Position numbers and translations under genes: made by a program. Below are positions 9,901-18,473 of a DNA stretch of 55,428 bases, piece after piece. How positions within the stretch are numbered: position 1 is the stretch's first letter; every line of letters starts with the position of its first letter. The stretch comes from a virus, in the IMG/VR virus record IMGVR_UViG_3300034102_000073, positions 1 to 55,428 of that record. One strand, written 5' to 3'. The notes under the pieces were generated by a model. The model had not been told where the DNA came from and ran no database searches. It saw only the letters and a list, made by a program, of their open reading frames with translations.

Positions 9901-12900
9901 ACGGATTCACGAGCGCGTAGGTAGCCCTTCCAAACTTTGCTATCTTCGGTTAGGTCTTTGATCCCCGGCACGTTGACCTTCTCTTTGACTACTTCGCCTT
10001 TGTCGTTGAGATACTCGACATCATAGGAGTAACCATTTTTAGCTTCGGCGAAGGTCAGCTTACCTAGCTCGAACAGACGATCAACTTCAGTCTGCCCATT
10101 CTCATTTACGGTCAGCGCCAACTGTCCTTTGTCATCGACATAGAACAGCGGGGTTTTACCTAGCTTACGAACGTCACCGACAGTGGCTACCTTATAGCGC
10201 AGTCCACCGTACAGCAACTTGTTGACCTGATCTAGTTCTTCCGTGGTGATGCCACCTACTTCACCAATACCGAGTTTGACTGCGCGATTAAGCAGCACAC
10301 CAAGACGTTCTTTCTCTGTGACCTTGATGTTCATCGCAAGGTCTTTACCGGAATTCAGGAGGTCGTTAATAGCAGACAAGCCTGCGTTCTCACGGGCGCG
10401 GAAGTTGGTCAGGCTAAAGAACTGAGTCACGAACTTGTCTGCCGCAAACGAGAACTTACCGGTCTTATCAATGAAGCGTTGTACTGCCTCGTTGATGGAC
10501 ATTGGAATACCAGCGGCATCGTCCATCATTAGACCAGCCATCAAGTTATCCCTACGTAGGTCGCCTGCCATTGCGAAACGTCCAGACCCGTCAATATCCT
10601 GCCCATGCACCATACTTACCATACGCTGTGCAACATCTTTGGCGTCGAAGAACTGCGAGGTCTGTCCATTGCGGGTGTAAGCACGGGCTTGGTTGACAAA
10701 GAACCTAGCCGTTTCGTCACCGAATTTAATACCCAACTTGTTGAGCGCACCCTTGATAGAGTTCCAGATACGCGCCAGCAGGCTGGAATCCAACTGTGCT
10801 GCAAAGTCCGCGAGGTATTCCTCAGTAGCTTCTGCTTTAGACTGGTCGGTGACCGACATAGCAGCGTCTACATATGACTGAATAGCAGGGCTGAACTTGT
10901 AGATTTGCTCCATCAGAGCGTTGAACTGCTTCTCTCCGATCAGGCTGCGCAGTCCGTTGTGACCAATGGCTTCGTGAGCCAGCACGAAATTCAACTGCTG
11001 CTCAGTTGCTACGCGGTCAGCAAACACAATAACCGTGTCGCCACCAAAGGAGTACGCCACAGCCGATACGTTATCGAAGTCACCTTGCGTACGAGCCGCA
11101 GCAGCACGGGCGTAGAGTTCAGGGTTACGCGCCTTGAGATCAGCTTGATTCTTGTAGATGAATGTACGTGGCTTGACTGCTAGGCGAGACAGGAAATTCG
11201 CCACCAACATCTTGATCTTACCCATTGGCACTGGGTTGGTGATCGGCGTGCCGTCATCACGCTCAAAGCGTCCGGTGTCATCACGGTTGTTAGTGCCATA
11301 GGCGTTCCAATCATCGAGAGAAAACGGCGAACGGTACTCACCCTTGGCTTGGCCTTCCTCAGAAATCTTCACATCGGGATCAACTTCTCCGCGATCTTCT
11401 GCCTCAAAGTTACGTACCTCAGTATCCGATACCTCACGGACATAGACGCGTAGTTTGCCATTGACCACACGGGTCTTTGGAGTACCGTCGTCAAAGTAAG
11501 CAGAGATAGGATTGCCGCCCGGTGTTTCCCAGTCCTCAAGTTCAGCAGCCTGTACGTCTGCATACAGTTTCTTCAGCGCATTGATGGCGTCTTGCTGCTG
11601 CTTAGTGGTGTACGCCATACGGTTGGAGTTCAAACGCTGAATCTCGTCGAACAACTTAGTGGCAGGATTGCGTTTGGTGAAGTCGTTAGCCCCGTTGTCT
11701 TTTGCTTCTGTACCACCACGCTTGAGTTTCTTCAGCGTGTCCTTAGGGAAGTTGTCAGGACGTAGCTGCCCACCATCAAGATACAGTTGGGCGTCGTTTA
11801 CGCTGATACCAGTAAGGCGGGTCTTGATCTGCGGGAGTAATTCGTTTTCCTGCGCAAACTTAAACCATGGCTTTTCCATGCCTTTGTTTTCACCACGGGT
11901 GTACACGGCTTCGATAGTCTGAAGGGTATTGACCTCGTTCAGCACTATTTGTTTGATGAGCGCACGCTCAGTACTGCTCCAGTTCTTACTAGACAGATAG
12001 TCACGAGCGCGGGCTACAGCTTCAGCAAGATTAGTTTCTTCCGGCGAGAAGTATGCGTATCTAACCACAGTGGTTAGCGCATCAGCTTTACCTCTGATCG
12101 TCGTAGCTTCCTCGACGTTATTGATCTCATCGTTGACTACGCTGAGCGGAGTTATCTCGCCTTTGAGTAGACCTTCTTCTTTCTGCTCGTCAATGTATGA
12201 CTCAGTTAGAAGATTGGCCTCAGCCATAGTGGCCTTGCCACGAGTGACAAGGTTGCGCCACGACTGCTGGTGAACTGGGTTTAGCTTGTCGAACGTCGGT
12301 GCGTTATCAGGCTTTTTATCCTCCCACTGTTCTTCAGCAGTGACAGGCTCAGGCTCAGCTTTTTTTGGCTCGGCCTTTTTCTCAACCTTACCTTTCTTCA
12401 AGGTAGCAGCTTTTGGAGCAGGAACAATCTCTTGCTCTTTGCCAGCCTTGACTACATCTTTCCGAACAGCTTCTTGCTTATCTTCTTGCTTCTTTGCTTT
12501 GAGGGCTTGACCTTTTCCGGCAGTTTTCGGTTGTCCGGTGTCTCCTTCTCCCACCTTTTCGCCATCTCTGGTTCGTTTGCGTGCATCCAGCGGCGTTGGC
12601 TTTCGCTCTTGAACGGCATTTGTTTCCTCCCCTTTATAGACAGTTCGGACTGTCGTGTCTCCAATTTGGTCTAACAAAAATGCACGGTGATGCCCGTCGT
12701 TAATATAAAAAGAACCATCGGGCAATGCTGTTACGACTATTGGGTTTTGCGCAGTAAAGTCACGCAGACGTTGTTGTGCTTCGGGGTCTGCCTTAAACGC
12801 ATCGACCATCTCCCGCATGGTCATATATTCATCAATGTTCTTCATCCCCGCGACATTAGTCAGTATGTCGAATACTTGGGATTCAGTAACACCCTGAGTA

Positions 12901-15551
12901 CCAATCGCACCATTAGGACGCTTTATATTTGCAATAAGAAAATCAAACGATCCTTCTGCTGGCTTTACTTCTTGTTTCTTTCCTCGCTTCAAACCCCGCA
13001 TATTTTGCGCAGCACGCGCCGCCGCAATAGTATTTGCCGTGACTGGTGCGCCTGTCGGTGGAATCTGGGTAGTGCCTTGCTGCGTAGTCGGTACAACTTG
13101 CTGCCGCGTGCCTGCACTCTTTAGCGCTGCTACTGTAGGCTCGCCTTTTTGCGTGAACAACGCCATCTGTCCCATACGACGAAGATCGGCAGGAGTAACG
13201 GGTGTTACAGGTGCAACAGGCTCAGGTAATTGTGTACCCACACCACGGCGCAAACCTTCGGCACGAGAAGGACGAGGCAAATCACGGGGTCTAAATAACG
13301 GCAACTGCTGAGGGGTACGCTCACGAGGCGCAGTCATCGGCAGTGAAGGTGTCTGCGGTGTGCTTTCCTGCGGGAAAGCCAAATCCAGTTGGCGCTGGTT
13401 CTGTGCTGCTTGCGCTAAACGAGCTATCTCTGCCTCGCGCTGCGCAGCGGCAGCAGCCTCAGCTTGCTGAAACGCAGCCTGCCGTGCCTGTTGGTCTTGC
13501 AACTGCTGGAGTTGACCAGCCATCTGATTGTTGAACGGAGCCTGAGGTGCAGGTGGAGCGAACTGTAATGCACCCTGACGAGGATCAGAAGTAGGACTAC
13601 CAAGTGGCTGCGCATTAGGGATAATACCGAGTTGCCGTGCATAAGCGATTGCCTCAGGGTCTTCATTCAGTAAACCAATCTGAAGGTCTTTGACGCTCTG
13701 ATACCGAACTTGCCCACCCATGCGCGATGCCAATTCCTGCGCAGAGATGCTACCGCCAAATACATCGAGTACACCTTGCGAACCTTGCGTTGCACCGGGC
13801 GGGACGTTACCTTGTTGCCGTAGCATTTGGTCGGGGTAAGCCACGCCTTGCGGGGTGACCATCATTGTCGGGCCACCGACAGGACTTACCGGCGACACAG
13901 GGCCACCTAGCATTGGCGGTGGCGGTGGCGGCAGGGCAGGGAATTCCCTAGTAAATGCACCACCCTGCATAGGTGCAGCGGGCGGCGTTGGCGGCGGGCT
14001 AGTCGGAACAACAGCCCCGCCAGTAGTAGGCGGAGATGGGTCTTTGCCGCTGTCTAGAAGGTTTACTGCTAACTTGTTGTCACGAAGGTTGCTCAGGCCA
14101 CCAATGGGGCCACCGACACCAAAGCCAGCGGCAAAGGCGTTCAGCAATCGGCGACGCCCTTCAGGAGAATCAATGTTTACGTCTTTGTTGGCGTAGATAC
14201 CGAGCGATTCTTGGAAGGCTTCAGTCGCACCTTCTGCCAAACCACCAACGGCTGTACCCGTGGCGAGCCGCCGCCCGACTTCAAGGCTCTTACCTCCAAG
14301 GGTTTTTATATCACCTAGTGCGCCGCGTGCCATCCATTGAGGAGTACCACCCACACCGAAGATACGACTTGCAGCCAAGAACTCAGCGGCAGATTCAGCC
14401 AGACCGTAGGGGATGCCCAAAGCCACAGCCATCAGGCGATCACCTTCACCGTCGCCGCTCTCTAGGGTTTCTCCGTAGATGTCTGAGATACCAGTGGCGA
14501 TGTTCTGTCCAGTGGTTGCAAGCGTAGCCCCGCCAATCTGACCGGCACGCCTGTAGTACTGAGACAGAGTGTTCTCCGCAGCTTGACGTAGTGCAGCAGC
14601 TTCTTGCTGGATAGCAAGCCGTTCTGCTTGGTTCTTTGCTTGTGCAGCCAGCACCGCATCGTAGGGAATCAGGGCGCGAGAAGCCGATGGGTTCTTAATT
14701 GCCGCTGCTGCGGTAATACCAGCAGCTTCTTTGAGAAGTTTTGTTTCCGCTGCATCAAGAGCTTCACCGCGCAGATGCTTCTGCGCTGCCAGCATCACAC
14801 CCTTCTTGAATGTCTCCTTACCAGTCAGCGCCATAATTGCGCCGCCTGTAGCAGTTACAGGGTTCGGGCCACCACCGGCTGCGCCACCTGCGAGGAAGCC
14901 GACAGCACCAGTCACAATAGACTCAATAAGATTCGGGCCTTGTTGGGCAAGGTTAGCGGCGAACCAGTCGAACAACCCACGGTCACCGGATGTAACACCC
15001 ATGCCGTAGTCTTTCTTGTCGCCGATACCTGTGAACTCCCGCTGGTATACCTGATTACGGGACAAGTCTTGGATTTGCTGTTCGACTACGTTCCTGCCAA
15101 CCTTCTCCATACCAAGGAACTGTAGGCCGTAGCCACCAAGCAACTGAAGATTATCAACTCCGATACCGAAGTTCTTCTTCATCAACTGCCATGTAGTTGG
15201 GTCAGCGATGCTCTTAGCATGGGATAGATAGCCACTCACCGATACAGGACGCCAATCACCATCAGGCAATGGAGTACGCCCTCCATCAGGGCGCATATTC
15301 TTCAGTGACTCTACAACCGCTGTGTCGTTGTCAGCGTCGAACGTAGTACCGTTGACAAACAATCTGTTGGTTGACGGGCTGTATGCGACCGTAGCAGCAG
15401 GAATAAATGGTTGGAAAGCCGGAGCTTGAGGCCGTGGAGCAGCAGCATCAAGAGCGGCAGAATACCGCCCAAGATCAATACCCCCCATACCACTGCCCGG
15501 TTGGGGCGTCAGTCCGTAAGGAAGTCCTACCGTCAGTGCTTGGTCAGCCAT
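6975..15551 (-). CDS. Giant polyvalent virion protein with metallopeptidase domain
   Basis: A 2,858-aa protein, the largest in the genome and last in the virion operon, in the position of T7 gp16. Residues 1-500 are Ala/Gly-rich with hydrophobic stretches; 500-850 are Pro/Gln-rich linker. A ParB/Srx-like segment holds DGHHR at 952-956. Residues 978-1034 are a Lys/Glu/Ala-rich linker. A zincin motif HEAIGH lies at 1526-1531, followed by a Glu-rich EATEEYLAD segment that could supply the third ligand, as in polyvalent-protein metallopeptidases. The long helical C-terminus has a probable membrane segment near 2570 and resembles large-polyvalent-protein C-terminal modules. It is probably packaged and injected with the DNA. 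The injection role is inferred from order and domain mix. A second gene is nested in another frame at 12452-12619. Confidence 0.85.
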   Translation of the reverse strand: MADQALTVGLPYGLTPQPGSGMGGIDLGRYSAALDAAAPRPQAPAFQPFIPAATVAYSPSTNRLFVNGTTFDADNDTAVVESLKNMRPDGGRTPLPDGDWRPVSVSGYLSHAKSIADPTTWQLMKKNFGIGVDNLQLLGGYGLQFLGMEKVGRNVVEQQIQDLSRNQVYQREFTGIGDKKDYGMGVTSGDRGLFDWFAANLAQQGPNLIESIVTGAVGFLAGGAAGGGPNPVTATGGAIMALTGKETFKKGVMLAAQKHLRGEALDAAETKLLKEAAGITAAAAIKNPSASRALIPYDAVLAAQAKNQAERLAIQQEAAALRQAAENTLSQYYRRAGQIGGATLATTGQNIATGISDIYGETLESGDGEGDRLMAVALGIPYGLAESAAEFLAASRIFGVGGTPQWMARGALGDIKTLGGKSLEVGRRLATGTAVGGLAEGATEAFQESLGIYANKDVNIDSPEGRRRLLNAFAAGFGVGGPIGGLSNLRDNKLAVNLLDSGKDPSPPTTGGAVVPTSPPPTPPAAPMQGGAFTREFPALPPPPPPMLGGPVSPVSPVGGPTMMVTPQGVAYPDQMLRQQGNVPPGATQGSQGVLDVFGGSISAQELASRMGGQVRYQSVKDLQIGLLNEDPEAIAYARQLGIIPNAQPLGSPTSDPRQGALQFAPPAPQAPFNNQMAGQLQQLQDQQARQAAFQQAEAAAAAQREAEIARLAQAAQNQRQLDLAFPQESTPQTPSLPMTAPRERTPQQLPLFRPRDLPRPSRAEGLRRGVGTQLPEPVAPVTPVTPADLRRMGQMALFTQKGEPTVAALKSAGTRQQVVPTTQQGTTQIPPTGAPVTANTIAAARAAQNMRGLKRGKKQEVKPAEGSFDFLIANIKRPNGAIGTQGVTESQVFDILTNVAGMKNIDEYMTMREMVDAFKADPEAQQRLRDFTAQNPIVVTALPDGSFYINDGHHRAFLLDQIGDTTVRTVYKGEETNAVQERKPTPLDARKRTRDGEKVGEGDTGQPKTAGKGQALKAKKQEDKQEAVRKDVVKAGKEQEIVPAPKAATLKKGKVEKKAEPKKAEPEPVTAEEQWEDKKPDNAPTFDKLNPVHQQSWRNLVTRGKATMAEANLLTESYIDEQKEEGLLKGEITPLSVVNDEINNVEEATTIRGKADALTTVVRYAYFSPEETNLAEAVARARDYLSSKNWSSTERALIKQIVLNEVNTLQTIEAVYTRGENKGMEKPWFKFAQENELLPQIKTRLTGISVNDAQLYLDGGQLRPDNFPKDTLKKLKRGGTEAKDNGANDFTKRNPATKLFDEIQRLNSNRMAYTTKQQQDAINALKKLYADVQAAELEDWETPGGNPISAYFDDGTPKTRVVNGKLRVYVREVSDTEVRNFEAEDRGEVDPDVKISEEGQAKGEYRSPFSLDDWNAYGTNNRDDTGRFERDDGTPITNPVPMGKIKMLVANFLSRLAVKPRTFIYKNQADLKARNPELYARAAAARTQGDFDNVSAVAYSFGGDTVIVFADRVATEQQLNFVLAHEAIGHNGLRSLIGEKQFNALMEQIYKFSPAIQSYVDAAMSVTDQSKAEATEEYLADFAAQLDSSLLARIWNSIKGALNKLGIKFGDETARFFVNQARAYTRNGQTSQFFDAKDVAQRMVSMVHGQDIDGSGRFAMAGDLRRDNLMAGLMMDDAAGIPMSINEAVQRFIDKTGKFSFAADKFVTQFFSLTNFRARENAGLSAINDLLNSGKDLAMNIKVTEKERLGVLLNRAVKLGIGEVGGITTEELDQVNKLLYGGLRYKVATVGDVRKLGKTPLFYVDDKGQLALTVNENGQTEVDRLFELGKLTFAEAKNGYSYDVEYLNDKGEVVKEKVNVPGIKDLTEDSKVWKGYLRARESVKEVEVKLLWARYSSFLQDQDLAFREIADITKPNAEGKYALTAAERQAFQRIYRRYKEFYTADKTYDENGDPMLNSASIEKANDFIVAVNKAIILGEQMDYDRFASFFDDKTVADDAIAFAKDFKQRLVFPEGDEQAKFTIQNRLKDIITFEVANDDADLFTKKSLATGYTPINRKGDHQVRVVVTNAAGRVVNLKQDYKNMLVYSQFEGKDEAVAFARTLNQDLFGDRTYKAEVYDEASGRYTIQEVKLTAMPGAALNSIAAPLELNLNEFVRGLRQFGITLNPVKMENVVVALTKQNARARNRLKREFTPGASSDGVQAIMQHVEARASTIAKVIIRPRLSEIMNRNLRSSNELWNGSKSVLETKRRHWEAMEKNPTATREEKHYAKVDYYRYAFMYNKTNEGGTYEKANQYYNEAAQLLAFLNNNRNVDESDFGSGEVASSVRAYTSVFQLGLSIATGALNYVGAVTNGIPYLATYNSKTAFGGGFGFAKSMAAFGIALNQVGLRKSTMTSLGNIGQDTPGFETAEFYDAVAKDPKLQAKYGLRSHEAKFIADEIREGVMIPAQSNALTATARGRVTSGAGQKLLDGMMWTFNSTEQAVRRGLGLAAYRLAYDRAIAAGRSPAEATTDARAFAVETLKFTLGEYSVMNRPSAWRTGLQSFLYMYKVYPTTTIQLLNRLDRPGKVAMLVSLWLFGGLLAFPFAEDAEDLLDTLAQKLGITGSVRYEVAKYLDQIAPGISPYVMRGVLNSFIPADIASRVSVGNFVPGTGLLLAGSNAAKELEEIGGPSLSMLWGVASTIPNAIRAPFSEKISMVDVLRENPITMGRALGDMLAYDSAGAIIDRRGYVVSKDLTAGTYLTRALGFYPVAAAQQYEFIRTARRMTDYQREISAGYQQAWIKARMSGDSDQVRDINAAVADWNRAAYGTPLYIANFQENAAKAYAEAIRPATQRYLRTAPKASRTDLRSAAEILSY
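12452..12619 (-). CDS. Nested small basic phage protein in alternative frame of the giant gene
   Basis: A 55-aa ORF lying wholly inside the giant gene, in another frame on the same strand. It begins MPFKSESQRRWMHAN and continues with EMAKRWEKETP and KLPEK. This is the pattern of a widespread small phage protein family (MPFKS-x-QRR, AKRW, KLPEK) that I recognise from other phage genomes. The start has an excellent ribosome site: GGGGAGGAAACAAATG. The host gene encodes only a Lys/Glu/Ala-rich linker here (residues 978-1034), which tolerates overprinting. Family function is unknown; small size and basic character suggest nucleic acid or virion binding. Confidence 0.78.
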   Translation of the reverse strand: MPFKSESQRRWMHANEPEMAKRWEKETPDNRKLPEKVKPSKQRSKKISKKLFGKM

Positions 15552-15563
15552 TTATGCCTCTAC

Positions 15564-18461
15564 TTATTTTCTATTGACATTTAGTCCGCGATTCATTTGG
15601 GTAGGTAGAACAGTTATGTTCTCCGCTGAAAACTTACCGTCTGTACCCATCTTAGCCGGGTTCATATCGAACCTAGCAACATAGTTTCCATCTTTTGAGA
15701 AGGCCACCAAGCTTTCACCGCCGTCAGGGTTGATAACTTTCTGAGGGCTATCGAATCCTTGCATCTCCATAGCCTTCTTAATAAGCTCCGTCTGGCTCTT
15801 AAAGGATTCTACTTTTAGTGAATTGATTCCTTTTACCAATTCGACCTGAACCAACTTAGCGGTTTCTAACTGCGTCTCAAACTGTTTACTATACAGCGCA
15901 GCTTCAGCATCCTGCTTTCTCTGCCGGTATGACTGGTCAATAGTCCGCATAGCCATGTCTGCAAGTGTAGCCTTATCAAGTACATTGGCGACACGTAACT
16001 CTCCGTCTACCGGCATATACAGATTAAATTTACCATCTGTTCGAGGTTGAATACGAATTTCCTGTCCAGAATACCAAGACCAGATACGCTCAAGCCGCTG
16101 GGGATTGTTTGCATACTGGAAGTCATGTAGTGCTTGGTACGTGATAGACATACCAAGATTGTTGTCCACTCCTTCCAAACCTTTCTGGATAGCTTGGTCA
16201 GTGGTAACCATGTCTTGCTGATACTTCAACCTAGATTGGTTGATCTGCCCGTCCAGAGTACGAATCTGATCTAGCTTACTCTGAGCTTCTTTAATCAACC
16301 CATTACGGCGTGCAACTTCAGCTTCCATAGCCAACTGCTGACGTTGCTGCGAAGCAAGTCCCAATTCATTTTTATAGAATTGTTCGATGGCAGCACGAGA
16401 TTGCTGGTACTGCTGTATAGCCGTGTTACGCTGATAGAGCAGTTTGTTTGTCTCGAAGTTGTGCTGCTCAGGAGTCATCGAGAGCGCAACGCGCACTCGC
16501 TTCAAAACCTCATCAGACTCCAAATCACCAGCGGGTTTAGATACTCCAGCAACTTGCGCAGGAGCTTCTGCCGCTGGCTGATCTTGGCGCACACCCGGTG
16601 AAACTTGAACATTCTGGGCATCGGGGCGAACTACATAACGACCAGTGTTGTCTACCTGAACTCTAGCTGTACGTCGTCCATACAAATCTTGATACTGCTT
16701 CGGCTGCAAGTGTAGCCCCATCGGGTCTTTAGCGACTGATGGATACAAGTCCATAAGCCTGCCGGTAAACTCGACGTTGTTTGTTTGCGCCAATTGCGAT
16801 AGGAAATCGTTCTGCCCAGTTGTCGGATTCTTTTGTGTCCCCGGCCCAGTTCCGAAGATCACAGGAACACCGCCTTTAGATTTGATAAAGGCGATCTGTT
16901 GTTCTACAGCAGTACGCTCAGCAGGGTTGTTAGGCAAACCTGTACCAAGATAAATGGTCACGCCGTTAAGATCATTCTTAGCCGCGTATTCTTTCAGCAT
17001 TTTCAGGACAGCCGTAGGGCTTGCACCTGTTTTGTAGGAGCCATCTAACTTGTTTGCCTTCGCAAACCCTTCAGCCAGACTATCACCTATAGCTATGACC
17101 TTACCACTTGGGGCAGCCGCAGCTTGCTTGGTGGTTTGTGGAGCAGCTTGTGGCACACCAGTTTTTGCAAGCTGGTTATATTGCGCGATGTAGTTTTTGG
17201 TTTCAGTAGGTAGCGCATTGGGATTGCTACCCTTCTTGATCCAGTTGTCTACATTGCCCGGCCCCCAGTTATATGCAGCCAATGCGTAGTAGACATTGTT
17301 ATCGTAACGATTCAACATCGCTGCAAAATAGTCCCGCCCAAACCGACGGTTCTCCTCAGGAGAATTATTTTGCAGAGGCTTAACACCGAAGCCGGGGTCT
17401 TTACCAGTCGCACGCATGATCTGCATTGCGCCCTGTGCGCCTTTAGGACTGACCGCGTTAACATTTCCACGACTTTCAATGTACTCAATGATCGGTACAA
17501 CCTGTTCTACTACCGAGGAAGTTTTAGTTGCTGCTCGACGCGAGTCACGAATAGCGCCTTCTTTTTTGAACGCGTTTACAAATCCAACAGGGTCAATATC
17601 TGCTATCGGTAAAGCGTTAGGGTTCTGGTTGAAGTAGTCAATAGCTTCTTTGCTATTGAACCAGTCCAGTGCCTCAGTAATAGCCGCACGTTTGTTTGCT
17701 TCCTGCGCGGTATCAGTGAAGTATCCTTTGATCGCGCCGAACACATTACCCGCTAGGCCGTAGTCACCCGTAGCAAGTTTGTTGCGGATATTTTCACGGG
17801 CACGATTAACTGCTAACTGTGCGTTTTGTGTAGCTGCATTGCGGTTAAATCCGGCGAGATTCGGGTCAACCTTTGTATACCCCGGAATGTTGGCATCAAT
17901 CTCTCCTACACGGCTTCTACCATTAGGAATGAAATCCGGTACGGTTAGTGAAGTGCCTTTACCCTGTGCATTTGCGTAGATTTTTTCACGGATAGCAGCA
18001 GGAAATTTACCATTCTGTGCTTCGTAATTTTGTAGGTACGTAGTCGCATCTATTGGTACTTGGTCAGAACCAGCAACCGCAGGTTCAGGAACACGATTTA
18101 CAGGCTGAGTAGCGTCTTTCCAAGTACTGACTTTGCCATCAGACGCAGGAGCGGGCACTGGAACCGGGGCAGGTTCGCGCACTACATAGGGAGTACGGAA
18201 GGTAGAAGCATCCCCCGGCATGGGTTTGTTCGTAACGTCAAACACCGAGGGCGGCATTGTGAAACCTACCGGCTGTAGCCCCGCTACATTATCTTTAACT
18301 GTAGGTAAGCGTTGCTGTAGCTCCGCACGTTGCCGCTCTGCGCGATAGAAGTCGTCAGTTTCTTGAACCGCACCCAACATCTGCGGGATACGGCGCATGG
18401 TTTGAAACTGCGCATCTTCATTCGCAGGGATTGATCTAAAGAACGCATCAAGTCCAGCCAT
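15564..18461 (-). CDS. Internal virion protein: lytic transglycosylase plus SGNH hydrolase
   Basis: A 965-aa ejection protein. Residues about 320-420 are a soluble lytic transglycosylase (Slt/goose-lysozyme-like) domain: catalytic Glu329 in YIESRGN, then GAQGAMQIM and ALAAYNWGPGNV. Residues about 450-600 are an SGNH/GDSL hydrolase: IGDSLAEG with Ser461 as nucleophile and GLHL with His584. The usual Asp three residues before the His is Met581 here, though Asp579 is nearby. The C-terminal third is coiled-coil rich. T7 gp16 carries a transglycosylase, so local peptidoglycan opening during DNA entry is a good inference. The SGNH part could de-esterify cell wall or surface sugars. The ATG lies 12 nt after the stop of the 486-aa gene. 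Confidence 0.87.
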   Translation of the reverse strand: MAGLDAFFRSIPANEDAQFQTMRRIPQMLGAVQETDDFYRAERQRAELQQRLPTVKDNVAGLQPVGFTMPPSVFDVTNKPMPGDASTFRTPYVVREPAPVPVPAPASDGKVSTWKDATQPVNRVPEPAVAGSDQVPIDATTYLQNYEAQNGKFPAAIREKIYANAQGKGTSLTVPDFIPNGRSRVGEIDANIPGYTKVDPNLAGFNRNAATQNAQLAVNRARENIRNKLATGDYGLAGNVFGAIKGYFTDTAQEANKRAAITEALDWFNSKEAIDYFNQNPNALPIADIDPVGFVNAFKKEGAIRDSRRAATKTSSVVEQVVPIIEYIESRGNVNAVSPKGAQGAMQIMRATGKDPGFGVKPLQNNSPEENRRFGRDYFAAMLNRYDNNVYYALAAYNWGPGNVDNWIKKGSNPNALPTETKNYIAQYNQLAKTGVPQAAPQTTKQAAAAPSGKVIAIGDSLAEGFAKANKLDGSYKTGASPTAVLKMLKEYAAKNDLNGVTIYLGTGLPNNPAERTAVEQQIAFIKSKGGVPVIFGTGPGTQKNPTTGQNDFLSQLAQTNNVEFTGRLMDLYPSVAKDPMGLHLQPKQYQDLYGRRTARVQVDNTGRYVVRPDAQNVQVSPGVRQDQPAAEAPAQVAGVSKPAGDLESDEVLKRVRVALSMTPEQHNFETNKLLYQRNTAIQQYQQSRAAIEQFYKNELGLASQQRQQLAMEAEVARRNGLIKEAQSKLDQIRTLDGQINQSRLKYQQDMVTTDQAIQKGLEGVDNNLGMSITYQALHDFQYANNPQRLERIWSWYSGQEIRIQPRTDGKFNLYMPVDGELRVANVLDKATLADMAMRTIDQSYRQRKQDAEAALYSKQFETQLETAKLVQVELVKGINSLKVESFKSQTELIKKAMEMQGFDSPQKVINPDGGESLVAFSKDGNYVARFDMNPAKMGTDGKFSAENITVLPTQMNRGLNVNRK

Positions 18462-18473
18462 GCTGTTTCTCCT

